From Gammaproteobacteria bacterium (GTDB taxonomy: Bacteria; Pseudomonadota; Gammaproteobacteria; Pseudomonadales; Azotimanducaceae), in NCBI GenBank assembly GCA_009843635.1, contig VYDB01000124.1:1-64000 (forward strand): a stretch of DNA of 64,000 nt, written 5' to 3'. The position numbers and the translations under genes were made by a program. Below, one piece after another: positions 7,853 to 18,260 of the stretch. Under the pieces are notes generated by a model. It saw nothing but the letters and a program-made list of their open reading frames with translations, was not told where the DNA came from and searched no databases. Numbering within the stretch: position 1 is the first letter of the stretch; the number at the start of each line of letters is the position of its first letter.

Positions 7853-9857
7853 TGCCGTAGCGGCGGCGCACCTCGGGGCCCAGGGCTTCCTTCAGCGGGT
7901 CAAGCCAAGGCTCGAAGGGTCGCCAAGCCTCCAGCCCCTGCCGGTAGATGGGCTGGCGGACCTGTTCGGAACTCGGGGTTCGGATGCTGCGCTCGGTCTT
8001 GTGGAAATCGAGGCAAGCCGCCTCGAAGGGCAGTTCGCAAAAGTCGAGCAGGCGGCGCACCTGGCCTTCGAGATCGTCCACCACGTCCTCGTGCTCCACG
8101 CGCAGCACAAAGCCAGGCAGCACGGCATCCCAGTGGTCCATCAGACGAACGTACTCACGGTAGTAGTTGCCGATGTCGGCAAGGCCATAGGAGAATTCCT
8201 GACCCTCGCCGAAGAGCTGCTTGAAGCCGCTGAAGCAGCAGGCCATCGGGTGGCGGCGGGCATCGATGACCTTGGCATTGGGCAGGATCAGCTTGATAAG
8301 GCCGACGTGAAAGAAGTTGTTGGGCATCTTGTCGATGAAAAAGGGGGCATCCCCACGGTAGGCCCGAGTGTCGTCAATGAATTGCTGCCCAAAACGGCGG
8401 AAGTAGTCGTCCTCCAGCTCGCCCAAGATTCTCGGATAGCGCGGCTGGCCCGGGGACTCGTCTCGGCCTCGCAGGCGTTTGGCCAGATTGAGCACGTTGT
8501 GCAGCTCCATGGTGCCGTCCACCTGGGAATGGGACGACAGTATCTGCTCCAGCAGCGTGGAGCCGGCTCGCGGCAAACCGACAATGAAAACGGGATCCGG
8601 CGCCGGCAGGCCGAGCCCCTCCCGCTTGGCGAAGAGCGCCGCTGTGCAGACATCGATCTGACCCTGCACCCGTGCCTCCAAGTGGGTCGAGCTATGGTGC
8701 GTGCTCTCCCGCTTCAGGGCATTGCCGCGCTCATACCAGTGAAAGGCGGTTTCATGGGCTTGCCGCTGCTCGTGGCCGCTGCCCAGTGCGAAACACAATT
8801 GTGCACGGTCCAGACCCCCCGTACCCTCCGCGTTTTCCTGGGCTGCCATCTCAGCCAGTTCGGCTGTTGTGAATTCGTAGGACTTGGTGTTGGCCAAGCT
8901 CCACCAAGCGTCACCGTGATTCGGTTTCAGCGCACAAGCCTGATGATAAAGCGCCACCGCCTGATCTAGTTCGCCATCGGTCTTCAGAACGTGGCCGAGG
9001 CCCACCGGATGCCGGGGCTCGTTCGGCTGCTCCCGCATCAATGCCCGATAGCTGGCGCGCGCCGCCTGGTTGCGGCCGGCGCCGCTGCTGGCTTGTGCAT
9101 GCAGCAGGCGAATGGCGGTGATGGGCGCCTCAGTCTTCGCCAAGAGGGCGTCGGCCACCTCGGCGGCTTGGCTGAACTTCTGCATCTTGACCAGCAGATT
9201 GCCGTACTGCACACGCGCAGCCTGATGATCGGGCTCAAGTTCCAAGCAGGTCTCCAGCAGGAATTCAGCGTCTTCGTAAACTTTGGCGCGGGTGGCGATC
9301 TCGGCCAACAGCCGCATGCCCTCCACATGGGTTTTGTTGTGGCGGAGAAAGCTCTTGCACTGCGTCTCCGCCTCCGCCAGCCGCCCTTCGGACAAGTAAC
9401 TGACCACCGCAATCAACTCGGGCGGCAAGGCCTCAAGAAAAGTGATCTGCTCCTGCACGGAGCGCAGGCGATCGGTCTCGCCCCGCTCCTGATACAACCG
9501 CTTCAGGCTCTTCCAACTATTGATCAGGCCCGGATCGAAGGTGGTGGCGTGCTCGAAGGCGATTCGGGCTTGCTCGAAGTCGCGCAGCGCCACATGATTG
9601 TACCCGGCTTCCTGGTAGGCGCGGCCGAAACCAGGCTTATCCGCAGCGAGGGCACCTAGGGTCTTCAGCGCAACGACCCACCGATGCTGTTGCCGTTGGG
9701 CGACCGCTAAGGCGTAGCGCGCTTCAACGTCGTCCGGCGCTTCCCGCAACCGGCCTCGTAAGGCCTGTTCCGCCGAGTCAGGCGAGCCTTGCCGAAGCAG
9801 CCGCTGCGCCTCAAGCACTTCCGGGGTCAGCAAATGGGGCAACTGCCTATCGGCCAC
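7845..9857 (-). CDS. TPR-repeat sulfotransferase
   Basis: 670 residues in two parts. The first 330 or so residues are tetratricopeptide-like helical repeats (for example GRAYQEAGYNHVALRDFEQA and ALKPNHGDAWWSLANTK). The C-terminal half is a sulfotransferase with the PAPS loop VGLPRAGSTLLEQIL at about residues 422-436 and a 3'-phosphate motif region near DARRHPMACCFSGFKQLF. TPR-sulfotransferase fusions are common in marine proteobacteria and resemble tyrosyl-protein or glycan sulfotransferases. There is no signal peptide, so the protein is probably cytosolic. It precedes and overlaps the small sulfotransferase, suggesting a two-enzyme sulfation unit. No sulfatase or glycan gene is adjacent. The fold is secure; the acceptor is unknown. 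Confidence 0.87.
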   Translation of the reverse strand: MADRQLPHLLTPEVLEAQRLLRQGSPDSAEQALRGRLREAPDDVEARYALAVAQRQQHRWVVALKTLGALAADKPGFGRAYQEAGYNHVALRDFEQARIAFEHATTFDPGLINSWKSLKRLYQERGETDRLRSVQEQITFLEALPPELIAVVSYLSEGRLAEAETQCKSFLRHNKTHVEGMRLLAEIATRAKVYEDAEFLLETCLELEPDHQAARVQYGNLLVKMQKFSQAAEVADALLAKTEAPITAIRLLHAQASSGAGRNQAARASYRALMREQPNEPRHPVGLGHVLKTDGELDQAVALYHQACALKPNHGDAWWSLANTKSYEFTTAELAEMAAQENAEGTGGLDRAQLCFALGSGHEQRQAHETAFHWYERGNALKRESTHHSSTHLEARVQGQIDVCTAALFAKREGLGLPAPDPVFIVGLPRAGSTLLEQILSSHSQVDGTMELHNVLNLAKRLRGRDESPGQPRYPRILGELEDDYFRRFGQQFIDDTRAYRGDAPFFIDKMPNNFFHVGLIKLILPNAKVIDARRHPMACCFSGFKQLFGEGQEFSYGLADIGNYYREYVRLMDHWDAVLPGFVLRVEHEDVVDDLEGQVRRLLDFCELPFEAACLDFHKTERSIRTPSSEQVRQPIYRQGLEAWRPFEPWLDPLKEALGPEVRRRYGIG

Positions 9858-9970
9858 ACTCCACCAGCCGGGATATCAGTGTCTGTCAGGAGGTCGGTTG
9901 GCGTATTGCAGAAACTTCCAATGCCCGGTCTGGCTTCAACTGCCTACCTTCCAACCACCAACGCGGATTC

Positions 9971-12811
9971 CTACTCAAAGTCGTAAGAGACTCGAATGCC
10001 AACGGTGCGCGGGCGCTGAACGGTCATGTGCGGCGTGAAGAAGCCCGCCACTTGCGCCACAGGCGCCGCTTCGTTGTTGACGTTGTCAATAAATATCTCT
10101 GCCGCCCAAGTGTCTCTCTCAAGACCGAGGCCCATGTTCAGGGTAGTGGATGACTCATTCACATAGCGGGAGTTGCTCGGCAGGCGTGAACCGCCAGCGC
10201 CGTCAGAAATCTCCACCGTGCCGAAGGTGCCGTCATAATGCTCGATCTCCAGCCCCGAACCGCTGCCTGTAACCAGCTGCAGCGTGTCTTCCATGAACTC
10301 GGCGCTGCCGATAAGGCCCGTCACGCTCTTACCCCGATGGTGTACGCTGGCGGTGACAAATGCGCGCGCATCCAAGGCCTGAATCGGGAACTCGTAGCGC
10401 GCCCGCAGATGGCCGGCGAAGGAACTGGCGAAGGGCAGTTCGCTGCCCACTGGCACTGCGATGCCCTGCAACTGGTCATTGAGGCGCGTAAGCTCCGTAT
10501 CCAGGATGGTGAACGCACCGGACAGGGTGAGCGACTCGGTGGCGGCCCATTGAAAGTCCACATCCAAGCCCATGCTTTCCGCATCGCCCACATTCTCGAT
10601 GAAGAACAGGAAGGCTACGTTCGATGGGTCGAACCGGGAGACTTGCAGTTCCTCAATCTCCGAGAAGAAGAAGGTGGCGTTGAGCCGCACTGTGCGGTCC
10701 AGCCAGTAGCTCTTCAAACCGAGTTCATAGCTGGTCAGCTCGTCGGTGCGGGCGACCGCCGGCACGGCGTAGTCTTGATACACACCCGTCTGGTTTTGTG
10801 ACAACTGGCCGGCGTTCCGGTTCTGGGTGGCTGGCCGGTAGCCTTGCGCGAAGTTGGCGAACACCATCATATCGTCGGTGGGCGACCAATTCAGCGTCGC
10901 CCGCAGGATGACGTCGTCCTCCTTCAGGGAACCGTCAGACGCCAAGCCCGATAAGTTGATTTGGCCGGACTCAATCAACCGCAGCGTCTCCGCATTGCTG
11001 CCGCCGCCCCGGAACATGTCCCTGGCCCCGTTAGGACTGCGCGCTCCCAACACGACGCTGTCGTCACCACTGTCGTTGTATTGGCCCAAGGTCAGCAGGC
11101 GAGCCGAGACATCGTTGCTGAATGCGTGGCTGTTGCAGCGACCGTCGGCGGTTCTCTCTGAGTTGCCGAAGCCTTGGGGCTCGATGCCGTAGCGACAGCC
11201 GAAGGAGAAGTTGGACGCGCCCTGCAATTGCGAGGTCAAGTCATAGTAACGGGCACTGACCGACGCCGACACCTGATCGGTCAGGTCGAAGGCGACTTCT
11301 CCAAACAGGGCCCACTCCTCCTCGGTGCGGGTGAAGTCGTTGAAGAACACCGTGAAGGGCGACCTCGGACCGACCGCATTGACGCCCGCGGTCGGCACGG
11401 TGGTGTTGCCGAGCAGGAAGCCATCGCCGGAGTTGTCGTTGTAGTAGCTGCTGATGTGCTCGCCAAAGGCCGCGTTGGCGGAAGCGTACTGGAACTCGCC
11501 AATGTGGTTGGTCTCCACATCGTTGTAGTAAGCCCCCGCCAGAACGCGCACCCTCTCCCCGATATCCCCACTGATTCGGAATTCGTGGGTCATGCGCTCG
11601 TTCTCGGTGTCTTCCGTGTACTGCTTGGTGGGGTCGTAACAGTTGTTGGGGTCGAGGCCCGTGCCGTCGTAGATGTTGCCGCTGCACAGGTAGTAGGTGA
11701 TGTAGCCGCCGCCGTTGTTGTAGTGGGTGTAGTCGATCACGCTGTCCACGTCGCGGTTGAGATAGCCGCCCGTGTAGATCAAATCCAAGTTGGCCAGGCG
11801 GCCGTTCAGCGTCCACTGGGTCAGCCCGAATTCGTCCTTGTTGGTCTCCGGCGAAAACCGGGCCGAATCATCATCCGCACCGAGTTCCGGCGCAACCAAG
11901 AAGCTGCCGTCCACCTTCAGCGTCTGCGCCGAGTGCTGCAGCAACAGATCCCAGTCTTCATTGATGTCGAAGGCAAGGCCTAAGCGCCCGCCTCGGTAGG
12001 TGGCTTCGTTCCAGTCGCTTTTGGCCAAGTGGTAATTGTCCGTGCTCGCCACCGAATCGGCGCCGGTCAGGGGCGGGCCGAACCCCTTGCTGTTCCGGTC
12101 CACCACCTCGCCGTTGGGGGTGTAGGTGGCCGGGACATTGTCCACCCAGCCACCTTGGTTGTCGCTGTACACCACGGCGCGCAAGGCGAGCTGATCGGAT
12201 AGGGGAATGTTGAAGTAGGCGTCCGCCGAGGCGCTGTCGTCGCCGCCGTGGGTGTTGCCGTACTTGGCGTTGAAGCCAGCCTCGAATCTATCGGTTCGCG
12301 GCTTGTTGGTGATCAGACGCAAGTTGCCGGACTGGGAACTGGCGCCAAACAGGGTGCCCTGAGGGCCAGAGAGCAGTTCGATGCGTTCCAAATCGGCCGC
12401 ATAGACATCCAGATTGCGCGCACCGAAGGAAACCGGCTGTTCGTCCAGATAGAGGGCCACGCCCGGCGCTGAGCCATTGGCCGGGCCGATGGTGACGCTG
12501 GTCTGCTCGGTGGCGCTGCCCCGGATGTACAGCTCCTTCTTGCCTGGGCCGTTGCCGGTGTTGATCACGTTCGGCAGGTAATCCACGTACTTGTCGAAGG
12601 TCTCCACCCGGTATTCGCGCAAGGTGTCGCCGGTGACGGCTTGCACCGACAGCGGCACCTCCTGGGCGGTTGCCGACCGCTTGGTGGCAGTGACCACGAT
12701 TTCCTCAATCGCTCTGGTCTGCTGCCCCTCGCTTGCGATGACAGCAGCGGATGCCGTTGCGGCGATGGCCGTCAGCACGGCCCGATTCAACTTGCTGCGT
12801 TCGAATTCCAT
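9971..12811 (-). CDS. TonB-dependent outer-membrane receptor
   Basis: 946-residue receptor for energy-dependent uptake across the outer membrane. It starts with a signal-like leader (about 1-27, [17 protein letters not shown]) and a TonB box region [11 protein letters not shown] at about 36-46. The plug domain follows (about 50-165, with [14 protein letters not shown] and [29 protein letters not shown]). The long beta-barrel ends in [10 protein letters not shown]. The ATG at 12811 has GGGGGAGAGGAGCC just upstream, an acceptable ribosome site. The gene follows the livHMGF and acyl-CoA ligase genes on the same strand after a 148-bp gap, so it may share their substrate but have its own promoter. 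The ligand is unknown. This is one of four such receptors in the window, and the longest. Confidence 0.92.
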   Translation of the reverse strand: MEFERSKLNRAVLTAIAATASAAVIASEGQQTRAIEEIVVTATKRSATAQEVPLSVQAVTGDTLREYRVETFDKYVDYLPNVINTGNGPGKKELYIRGSATEQTSVTIGPANGSAPGVALYLDEQPVSFGARNLDVYAADLERIELLSGPQGTLFGASSQSGNLRLITNKPRTDRFEAGFNAKYGNTHGGDDSASADAYFNIPLSDQLALRAVVYSDNQGGWVDNVPATYTPNGEVVDRNSKGFGPPLTGADSVASTDNYHLAKSDWNEATYRGGRLGLAFDINEDWDLLLQHSAQTLKVDGSFLVAPELGADDDSARFSPETNKDEFGLTQWTLNGRLANLDLIYTGGYLNRDVDSVIDYTHYNNGGGYITYYLCSGNIYDGTGLDPNNCYDPTKQYTEDTENERMTHEFRISGDIGERVRVLAGAYYNDVETNHIGEFQYASANAAFGEHISSYYNDNSGDGFLLGNTTVPTAGVNAVGPRSPFTVFFNDFTRTEEEWALFGEVAFDLTDQVSASVSARYYDLTSQLQGASNFSFGCRYGIEPQGFGNSERTADGRCNSHAFSNDVSARLLTLGQYNDSGDDSVVLGARSPNGARDMFRGGGSNAETLRLIESGQINLSGLASDGSLKEDDVILRATLNWSPTDDMMVFANFAQGYRPATQNRNAGQLSQNQTGVYQDYAVPAVARTDELTSYELGLKSYWLDRTVRLNATFFFSEIEELQVSRFDPSNVAFLFFIENVGDAESMGLDVDFQWAATESLTLSGAFTILDTELTRLNDQLQGIAVPVGSELPFASSFAGHLRARYEFPIQALDARAFVTASVHHRGKSVTGLIGSAEFMEDTLQLVTGSGSGLEIEHYDGTFGTVEISDGAGGSRLPSNSRYVNESSTTLNMGLGLERDTWAAEIFIDNVNNEAAPVAQVAGFFTPHMTVQRPRTVGIRVSYDFE

Positions 12812-12959
12812 GGCTCCTCTCCCCCTAAGGTTTTCGCTTCAGTCACGTCACGTCGCACGGGCAAACGATACACGTTTTCCGATGTTATCTCAGTGGCCAA
12901 CGGCGGCAGGAGATACCATACGACACTTTGGGCCAGTTTTGCGACATGGGCCACCGGGC

Positions 12960-14777
12960 CTAATACATCGCCTCAATCAAATCCGCGTACTTCTCATGCA
13001 CCACCTTGCGCTTGAGCTTCTGGGTGGGCGTCAACTCATCGTCTTCCGGATCCAAGAGCTGATCGATCAGCTTGAACTTCTTGATGGTTTCCACCCGGGC
13101 GAACTTGGCGTTGACCGTCTCGATCTCCCCGCCGATCAGATCCTGCACAGCCTGGGTGTGGCAGAGGCTAGTGTAGTTGGTGAAGGGAACGTCATGATCC
13201 TGGGCGAACTTGGTGACGTTCTCATGGTCGATCATCACCAAGCAAGTCAGGTAGGGGCGGCGGTCGCCCACCACCACCGCATCGGTGACGTAGGGGGAGA
13301 ACTTGAGCTGGTTCTCGATTTCGCTCGGCGTGATGTTCTTGCCGCCGGCGGTGATGATGATGTCCTTCATGCGATCGACGATGTAAACGTAGCCGTCGTC
13401 GTCGATGCGCCCCACGTCGCCCGTGTGCAGCCAGCCTTGGCGGAAGGTCTCGGCGGTCTTCTCCGGCTTGTTCCAGTAGCCCCGTATCACGCCGGCGCTG
13501 CGGATAAGAATTTCCCCCTCCTCGGAAAGCCTGACGTCCACCTCCGCGTTGGCCTTGCCGACGCTGCCGATACGGGTCTCCCCGGGCAGGTTGGCCGTGG
13601 CGAGGCCTGAGCACTCGGTCTGCCCATAGACCTCGAACATCGGCTTGTTCATGGCCCAGAACCAGTCGATGAGCTCCGGCGCGATGGGCGCCGCGCCGGT
13701 TGAGAGCCAGCGGCAGCGGTCCAGCCCCAGGAACACCAGGATGTTCTTGAACACCAGGAAGTCGGCCGCCGCACACCCTAAGCGCAACGGCCAGGGCACC
13801 GATTGGCCAGCCTTGGTGAAAGTCGCTCGCTTGAGCCCGGCCTTGAGCGCCAGGCCGTAGGCGAAGCGGCCCAAGGCAGTGCCGTCCTTCAGCTTGATGG
13901 TGATGGTGGAGTGCTGCTTCTCCCACACCCGCGGCACCGCGAAGGCCACCGTTGGAGCCACCTCCTGCTGGTCTTGGACGAAGGTTTCCGGCTCCTCCAC
14001 CAGGTTGACCACGCAGCCCGATTCGATGCCGCAGAAGGTGTAGAACATGCGCCCGGCCACATGGGCCAAGGGCAGAAAGCCGATCTGCTCGTCGGTGTCG
14101 TAGACGCCGTAGATGCGCTGCAGGTTGCGCATCATGAAGATCATGTTCCCTTGGCTGATCATGGCCCCCTTGGGCGGGCCGGTGGTGCCGGAGGTGTAGG
14201 TGAGGATCATCAGGTCCTCTGGCTGGGCCGCGTCGATGGCCGCCTGCCAATCGGCCCCGCGCTCCTCCCCGTAGGCGGCGCCGCGCGCGATCAGCTCCGC
14301 ATAGCTCATGCACTGCGGATCGCTGAAGTTGCGCAGCCCTTCCATGTCGAAAATGATGATCTGCTCAAGGGTCGGCGTGCGCTCCCGGACTTCGAGCACC
14401 TTGTCGAGCTGCTCCTCGTCCTCCGCAAAGTAGAAGCGGGTGCGGCTGTCGTTGATCAGGTAGGCCACCTGCTCCGGGGAATCGGTGGGATAGACGCCGT
14501 TGGAGACGCCGCCGATGCAGTTGACGCCAAGGTCGGCGAACAGCCACTCCTTGCAGACTTCGCCGGCGATGGAGCACACATCGCCGCGCTCAAGGCCCAG
14601 GGATTTCAGCCCCAAGCCCACCAGCCGGGCCTGCTCGCCGTAATCGGCCCAGGTGGTCTCGTTCCAGATGCCGAAGTCCTTCTCCCTGAGCGCCACCTTG
14701 GGGCCCCAGTCCGTGACCCGCTTCCAGAAAAGCTGCGGCACCGTGGCGCAGCCGTCAATCGTCAACGGCCCGTTCAT
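12960..14777 (-). CDS. AMP-dependent acyl-CoA synthetase (long-chain fatty-acid-CoA ligase type)
   Basis: 605-residue adenylate-forming enzyme that activates a carboxylic acid with ATP and CoA. The ATP-binding loop [10 protein letters not shown] is at residues 195-204. The adenylate motif [10 protein letters not shown] lies near 385-395. [20 protein letters not shown] and [12 protein letters not shown] mark the hinge and C-terminal domain. The ATG at 14777 overlaps the livF stop (ATGA), giving tight coupling to the ABC transporter. The inferred role is to trap the imported carboxylate as its CoA thioester. The sequence resembles FadD15/VLCFA-type synthetases, but chain length and substrate cannot be assigned. 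The C-terminus is complete (YADLIEAMY). Confidence 0.9.
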   Translation of the reverse strand: MNGPLTIDGCATVPQLFWKRVTDWGPKVALREKDFGIWNETTWADYGEQARLVGLGLKSLGLERGDVCSIAGEVCKEWLFADLGVNCIGGVSNGVYPTDSPEQVAYLINDSRTRFYFAEDEEQLDKVLEVRERTPTLEQIIIFDMEGLRNFSDPQCMSYAELIARGAAYGEERGADWQAAIDAAQPEDLMILTYTSGTTGPPKGAMISQGNMIFMMRNLQRIYGVYDTDEQIGFLPLAHVAGRMFYTFCGIESGCVVNLVEEPETFVQDQQEVAPTVAFAVPRVWEKQHSTITIKLKDGTALGRFAYGLALKAGLKRATFTKAGQSVPWPLRLGCAAADFLVFKNILVFLGLDRCRWLSTGAAPIAPELIDWFWAMNKPMFEVYGQTECSGLATANLPGETRIGSVGKANAEVDVRLSEEGEILIRSAGVIRGYWNKPEKTAETFRQGWLHTGDVGRIDDDGYVYIVDRMKDIIITAGGKNITPSEIENQLKFSPYVTDAVVVGDRRPYLTCLVMIDHENVTKFAQDHDVPFTNYTSLCHTQAVQDLIGGEIETVNAKFARVETIKKFKLIDQLLDPEDDELTPTQKLKRKVVHEKYADLIEAMY

Positions 14778-15544
14778 CGCCAGGTTTTCCTTTGTTTCCA
14801 GCGGCGGCGGCCGCGCACCCCTTCATCCTTCATGCCCAAGTAGAACTCCTGGATGTCCGGGGCGTTCCTGAGGCGCTCGCAGGTGTCCTCCATGACGATG
14901 CGGCCGTTCTCCATGACATAGCCGTAGTCGCCGATGTCCAGCGCCATCTTGGCGTTCTGCTCCACCAGCAGCATGGTGACGTTGCGCTCTTGGTTCAGCC
15001 GCACGATGATCTCCGCGATCTCATGCACCAGACGGGGCGACAGGCCCAAGGACGGCTCGTCGAGCAGCATGAGGTCCGGGCGCAGCATCAGGGCGCGGCC
15101 AATCGCCAGCATCTGCTGCTGGCCCCCGGAGAGCACTTGGGCCGGCTGCCTGCCGAACCCTTTCAGCACCGGGAAATAGCCGTAAACCTGCTCGATGTCC
15201 GCGTCGATTTCGCCATCCCGGCGCGAGTACGCGCCCATGCGCAGATTCTCCTCCACGGTCAGGAAGGGGAACACCTCCCGTCCCTCGGGCACATGGCCAA
15301 TGCCGCGCCGCGCCACCCAATCCGGATCCCGCGCCTGGATGGCCTCGCCTTGGTACTCGACAACGCCCTTCTGCGGTTCCATCGCGCCGCTGATGGTCTT
15401 GAGCACCGTGGTCTTGCCCGCGCCGTTGGCGCCGAGCAGGCTGACGATCTGCCCTTCCCGAACCGTCATGCTGACCCCGCGGATGGCCATGATCGGGCCG
15501 TAGTAGGTCTCGATGTTGCGCAGCGCGAGCAAGGAGGACGTCAT
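14774..15544 (-). CDS. livF: Branched-chain-type ABC transporter ATP-binding protein LivF
   Basis: 256-residue ATPase of a hydrophobic amino acid/carboxylate uptake system. The Walker A motif is GANGAGKTTVLK (about residues 37-48), the ABC signature is LSGGQQQMLAIGRAL and Walker B is LMLLDEPSLGLSP, followed by the H-loop region MLLVEQN. The RNIETYYGPIMAIRGVSMTV start is typical of LivF. The tail ([13 protein letters not shown]) is unusually basic. It lies 7 bp downstream of livG and overlaps the acyl-CoA ligase start. No periplasmic substrate-binding protein gene accompanies the set. Confidence 0.92.
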   Translation of the reverse strand: MTSSLLALRNIETYYGPIMAIRGVSMTVREGQIVSLLGANGAGKTTVLKTISGAMEPQKGVVEYQGEAIQARDPDWVARRGIGHVPEGREVFPFLTVEENLRMGAYSRRDGEIDADIEQVYGYFPVLKGFGRQPAQVLSGGQQQMLAIGRALMLRPDLMLLDEPSLGLSPRLVHEIAEIIVRLNQERNVTMLLVEQNAKMALDIGDYGYVMENGRIVMEDTCERLRNAPDIQEFYLGMKDEGVRGRRRWKQRKTWR

Positions 15545-15551
15545 CGTCTCG

Positions 15552-16310
15552 TTAGTCCCCCAAGTAAGCCCGTTGCACTTGCGGATGGCTCTGCACCTCC
15601 GACGGGGTGCCGATGGTGATCAACGCACCGTCCGCCATGGCCAGCACGCGGTTGGATGCCCGGCTTACCAGGTTCATGTCGTGCTCCACCATCATGACCG
15701 TCACGCCGAGCTCCTCGTTGATGTCCTCCAGCCAGAAGGACAGATCCTCGGTCTCCTCGGGGTTCAGGCCCGAAGAGGGCTCGTCGAGCAGCAGCAGCCT
15801 CGGCCGCAGGCACAGCGCGCGGGCGATCTCGACCATTTTGCGGGCGCCGAAGGGCAGTTCGCTGATCGGCTTGTCGCGGTAGCTTTGCAGGTCCAGCAGG
15901 TCGATGACATCCTCCACCGATTCGCGCAACGCCAGTTCGCCGCGCCGCACCGACGGCAGGAAGAGCAGCTCCGAGAGCAGGTTGCTCCGCCGGTGGATGT
16001 GGCAGCCGATGAGCAGGTTCTTCAGCACCGTCTCCCGCTCGAACAGCTCCGTGTTCTGAAAGGTCCGGGCGATGCCGATTTCGGCAATGCCGTGGGCTGG
16101 CAACCCGGTGATGTCCTGGCCGTCGAAGGCCATGGCACCCTCGTCCACGTCATAGATGCGGCTGATGAGATTGAACACCGTGGTCTTGCCCGCCCCGTTC
16201 GGCCCGACGATGCTGAACACCTCCCCCGGCTCCACCGCAAACGACAGCTCCCGCACCGCCTTGACGCCGCCAAAGCTCACCGACAGGTTGTCTGCCATCA
16301 GCAAGCTCAT
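15552..16310 (-). CDS. livG: Branched-chain-type ABC transporter ATP-binding protein LivG
   Basis: 252 residues, the second ATPase of the Liv-type importer. The Walker A motif is GPNGAGKTTVFN (about residues 36-47). The signature is the degenerate LPFGARKMVEIARAL, as usual for LivG. Walker B is LLLLDEPSSGLNP, and MMVEHDMNLV carries the H-loop. The ATG overlaps the stop of livM by four bases. With LivF it would form the ATPase heterodimer energising LivH and LivM. The family call is secure. The substrate is inferred only from the coupled acyl-CoA ligase, which points to a carboxylate rather than an amino acid. Confidence 0.92.
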   Translation of the reverse strand: MSLLMADNLSVSFGGVKAVRELSFAVEPGEVFSIVGPNGAGKTTVFNLISRIYDVDEGAMAFDGQDITGLPAHGIAEIGIARTFQNTELFERETVLKNLLIGCHIHRRSNLLSELLFLPSVRRGELALRESVEDVIDLLDLQSYRDKPISELPFGARKMVEIARALCLRPRLLLLDEPSSGLNPEETEDLSFWLEDINEELGVTVMMVEHDMNLVSRASNRVLAMADGALITIGTPSEVQSHPQVQRAYLGD

Positions 16311-17380
16311 CGCAGCCGCTCCGTGCGCAAATAGGTCTTCTGGCGTTTGTAAGTGGCCCGGCGATAGATAGGGAACTCCTCGAAGAACAGCCGGATCTTG
16401 CGCCAGCGCCCGTACAGGCCGTCGGGTTCGTAGATCAGGAACAGCACCAGAATCAGGCCGAAGACGCCCGCCTCAAGGCCGGGTATCTGACTGACGGCAG
16501 GCGGGGCCGTGTCGCGGAGCAGGGCGATGCCCTGCGGCAGGAGGCCGATGAAGACGGCCCCGTAAATGACCCCGTGCATGGAGCCAAGGCCGCCCACCAC
16601 CACCATCAGCAGCAACTGGATGGAGGTCGCCAAGGTGAAGGCATCGGGCGCCAAGTAACCGATCTTGTGGGCAAACAGGCCGCCCGCCAGCCCGGTGAAG
16701 GCGGCGGAGATTCCAAACGCCAAGGTCTTGGTGTAGGCGATGTGAATGCCCATGCTCTCGGCCGAGGTCTCCGAATCCCGCACCGCCGCCATGGCCCGGC
16801 CGGTCGGGCTGCGCAGCCAGTTGAGCGCCGCCACCATCGACAGGAACAGCGCCAGCAGGCAGAGGTAGTAGAAGGCGACCGGCGCTGAGAGGTCGATGCC
16901 CAGTTCCGCCCTGGGCACCGGCATGCCCCGAAAGCCGCCGGTGACCGACACCCAATGGGACAGCACCTGCTCCACGATCACCAAGAAGGCCAGCGTGGCC
17001 ACCGCCAAGTAGATGCCGGTCATGCGCAGCGCCGGAATCCCCACCGCGATGCCCACCACCCCGGAGAACCCGGTGGCCGCGGCCAAGGCCAGCGGAAAGG
17101 GCCAGCCCTGGTTTAAAAGCCAAGCGTGGCAGTATGCGCCGATGGCCAGGAAGGCGGCATGGCCGAGGCTCACTTGGCCCGTGTAGCCCACCAGCAGCAT
17201 CAGCCCGACGCCGGCGATGGCGTAGATGTAAACCAACGCCATTTCGCCCAGCAGGAAACGGTCCAGCCCCAGCGGCGCGAGCAGAACCGCCAGCGCCAGC
17301 AAGCCATACCAGAAGCGCTGGCCGTTGTGCTTGAACAGGTCGATGTCCTGGGTGTAGGAGGTCTTGCGGATGAAGCGCAC
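16307..17380 (-). CDS. livM: Branched-chain-type ABC transporter permease LivM
   Basis: 357 residues from a GTG start at 17380, chosen because the protein then begins VRFIRKTSYTQDIDLF, the usual LivM N-terminus, and leaves a 13-bp gap after livH. An ATG at 17422 would overlap livH by 29 bp and add non-conserved residues. About eight to ten membrane segments are visible, with the permease core GYTGQVSLGHAAFLAIGAY and the loop AAVRDSETSAESMGI that contacts the ATPase. The C-terminal tail is basic. It forms the membrane channel with LivH. The overlap with livG implies a single transcript. Confidence 0.9.
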   Translation of the reverse strand: MRFIRKTSYTQDIDLFKHNGQRFWYGLLALAVLLAPLGLDRFLLGEMALVYIYAIAGVGLMLLVGYTGQVSLGHAAFLAIGAYCHAWLLNQGWPFPLALAAATGFSGVVGIAVGIPALRMTGIYLAVATLAFLVIVEQVLSHWVSVTGGFRGMPVPRAELGIDLSAPVAFYYLCLLALFLSMVAALNWLRSPTGRAMAAVRDSETSAESMGIHIAYTKTLAFGISAAFTGLAGGLFAHKIGYLAPDAFTLATSIQLLLMVVVGGLGSMHGVIYGAVFIGLLPQGIALLRDTAPPAVSQIPGLEAGVFGLILVLFLIYEPDGLYGRWRKIRLFFEEFPIYRRATYKRQKTYLRTERLR

Positions 17381-17393
17381 GGCGAGACTTTCC

Positions 17394-18260
17394 CTACACT
17401 TTCTTTTGCTGCATGGCGGCAAACAGCCCTTCCGGGCGAATCATCAGCATGGCGAGCAGCAGCACGTAGGCGCTGACATCCGAGAATCCCGGCCACAGGT
17501 AGCGGCCCGCAAACTGTTCTGAAAGGCCCACCAGCAAGCCGCCGAGAATGGCGCCCGGCAGGCTGCCCAAGCCGCCGACGATGGCAGCGGCGAAGGCCTT
17601 GATGCCGATGAAGCCGATGTTCGGGTCGATCACTCCGCCCGGCGCCAGCACCCCCGCGCAGGCGGCGAGCACCGCGGCCAGCGCCCAGACCAAGCCGAAG
17701 ACCCGTTTGACCGGAATGCCCACGTAGAAGGCGGCCAGTTGATTCTGGGATGCCGCCTGCATGGCGATGCCGAGGCGGGTGAAGCGGAAGAACAGGTAAA
17801 GCAGCGCGCAAAGCGCCAGCGTGCCGCCCACCACCGCCAAGTCATCACCGCCCACGGTGACCTCGCCAAAGCGCCAAACCGCCGAACCCCAGGGCAGGTC
17901 CAAGGTCTTGGGTTCACTGCCCCAACGCTCCCCGGCGACGGTGCGCAGCACGAAGCCGAGGCCGATGGTCAGCATCAGCACCGCAAAGTGCGGCTCGCCG
18001 ATCATGGGCCGCAGCAGCAGCCGCTCGGTCACGGCGCCAAGCAGCGCCATCACCGCCAAGGCGGCCAAAAAGCCCCAAACGAACGGCCAGCCGAGCAGGT
18101 TGATGAAGGTGAAGGCGATGAAGGCGCCGATCATCATGATGTCGCCCTGGGCGAAGTTGACCATCTCGGTGGCCTTGTAGATGAGCACGAAGCCGAGCGC
18201 GATCAGCCCATAGACGCAGCCTTGGGATACGCCGCTGATGAGAAGCTGGATGACCTCCAC
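17394..18260 (-). CDS. livH: Branched-chain-type ABC transporter permease LivH
   Basis: 288 residues from a GTG start at 18260, preceded by AAGGGC about 7 bases upstream. The protein then begins VEVIQLLISGVSQGCVYGLIALGF, the standard LivH opening. About eight membrane segments are present. QGDIMMIGAF and the conserved VGGLGSLPGAILGGLLVGLSEQ region match the family. It is the first gene of the operon livH-livM-livG-livF-ligase on the minus strand. Its promoter must lie in the 317-bp divergent region shared with the MFS gene. No binding-protein gene (livJ/livK type) is present here. Confidence 0.92.
   Translation of the reverse strand: MEVIQLLISGVSQGCVYGLIALGFVLIYKATEMVNFAQGDIMMIGAFIAFTFINLLGWPFVWGFLAALAVMALLGAVTERLLLRPMIGEPHFAVLMLTIGLGFVLRTVAGERWGSEPKTLDLPWGSAVWRFGEVTVGGDDLAVVGGTLALCALLYLFFRFTRLGIAMQAASQNQLAAFYVGIPVKRVFGLVWALAAVLAACAGVLAPGGVIDPNIGFIGIKAFAAAIVGGLGSLPGAILGGLLVGLSEQFAGRYLWPGFSDVSAYVLLLAMLMIRPEGLFAAMQQKKV

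Noticed and set aside
7776..8969. 397-codon plus-strand open frame opposite the TPR-sulfotransferase
   Set aside because: The minus-strand protein has sulfotransferase and TPR motifs, while this frame has none.
12866..12883. Possible sixth copy of the 18-bp operator upstream of the 12811 TonB receptor
   Set aside because: The left arm CGATACA matches but the right arm does not (TTCCGAT instead of TGTMTCR), so it is not a convincing site.
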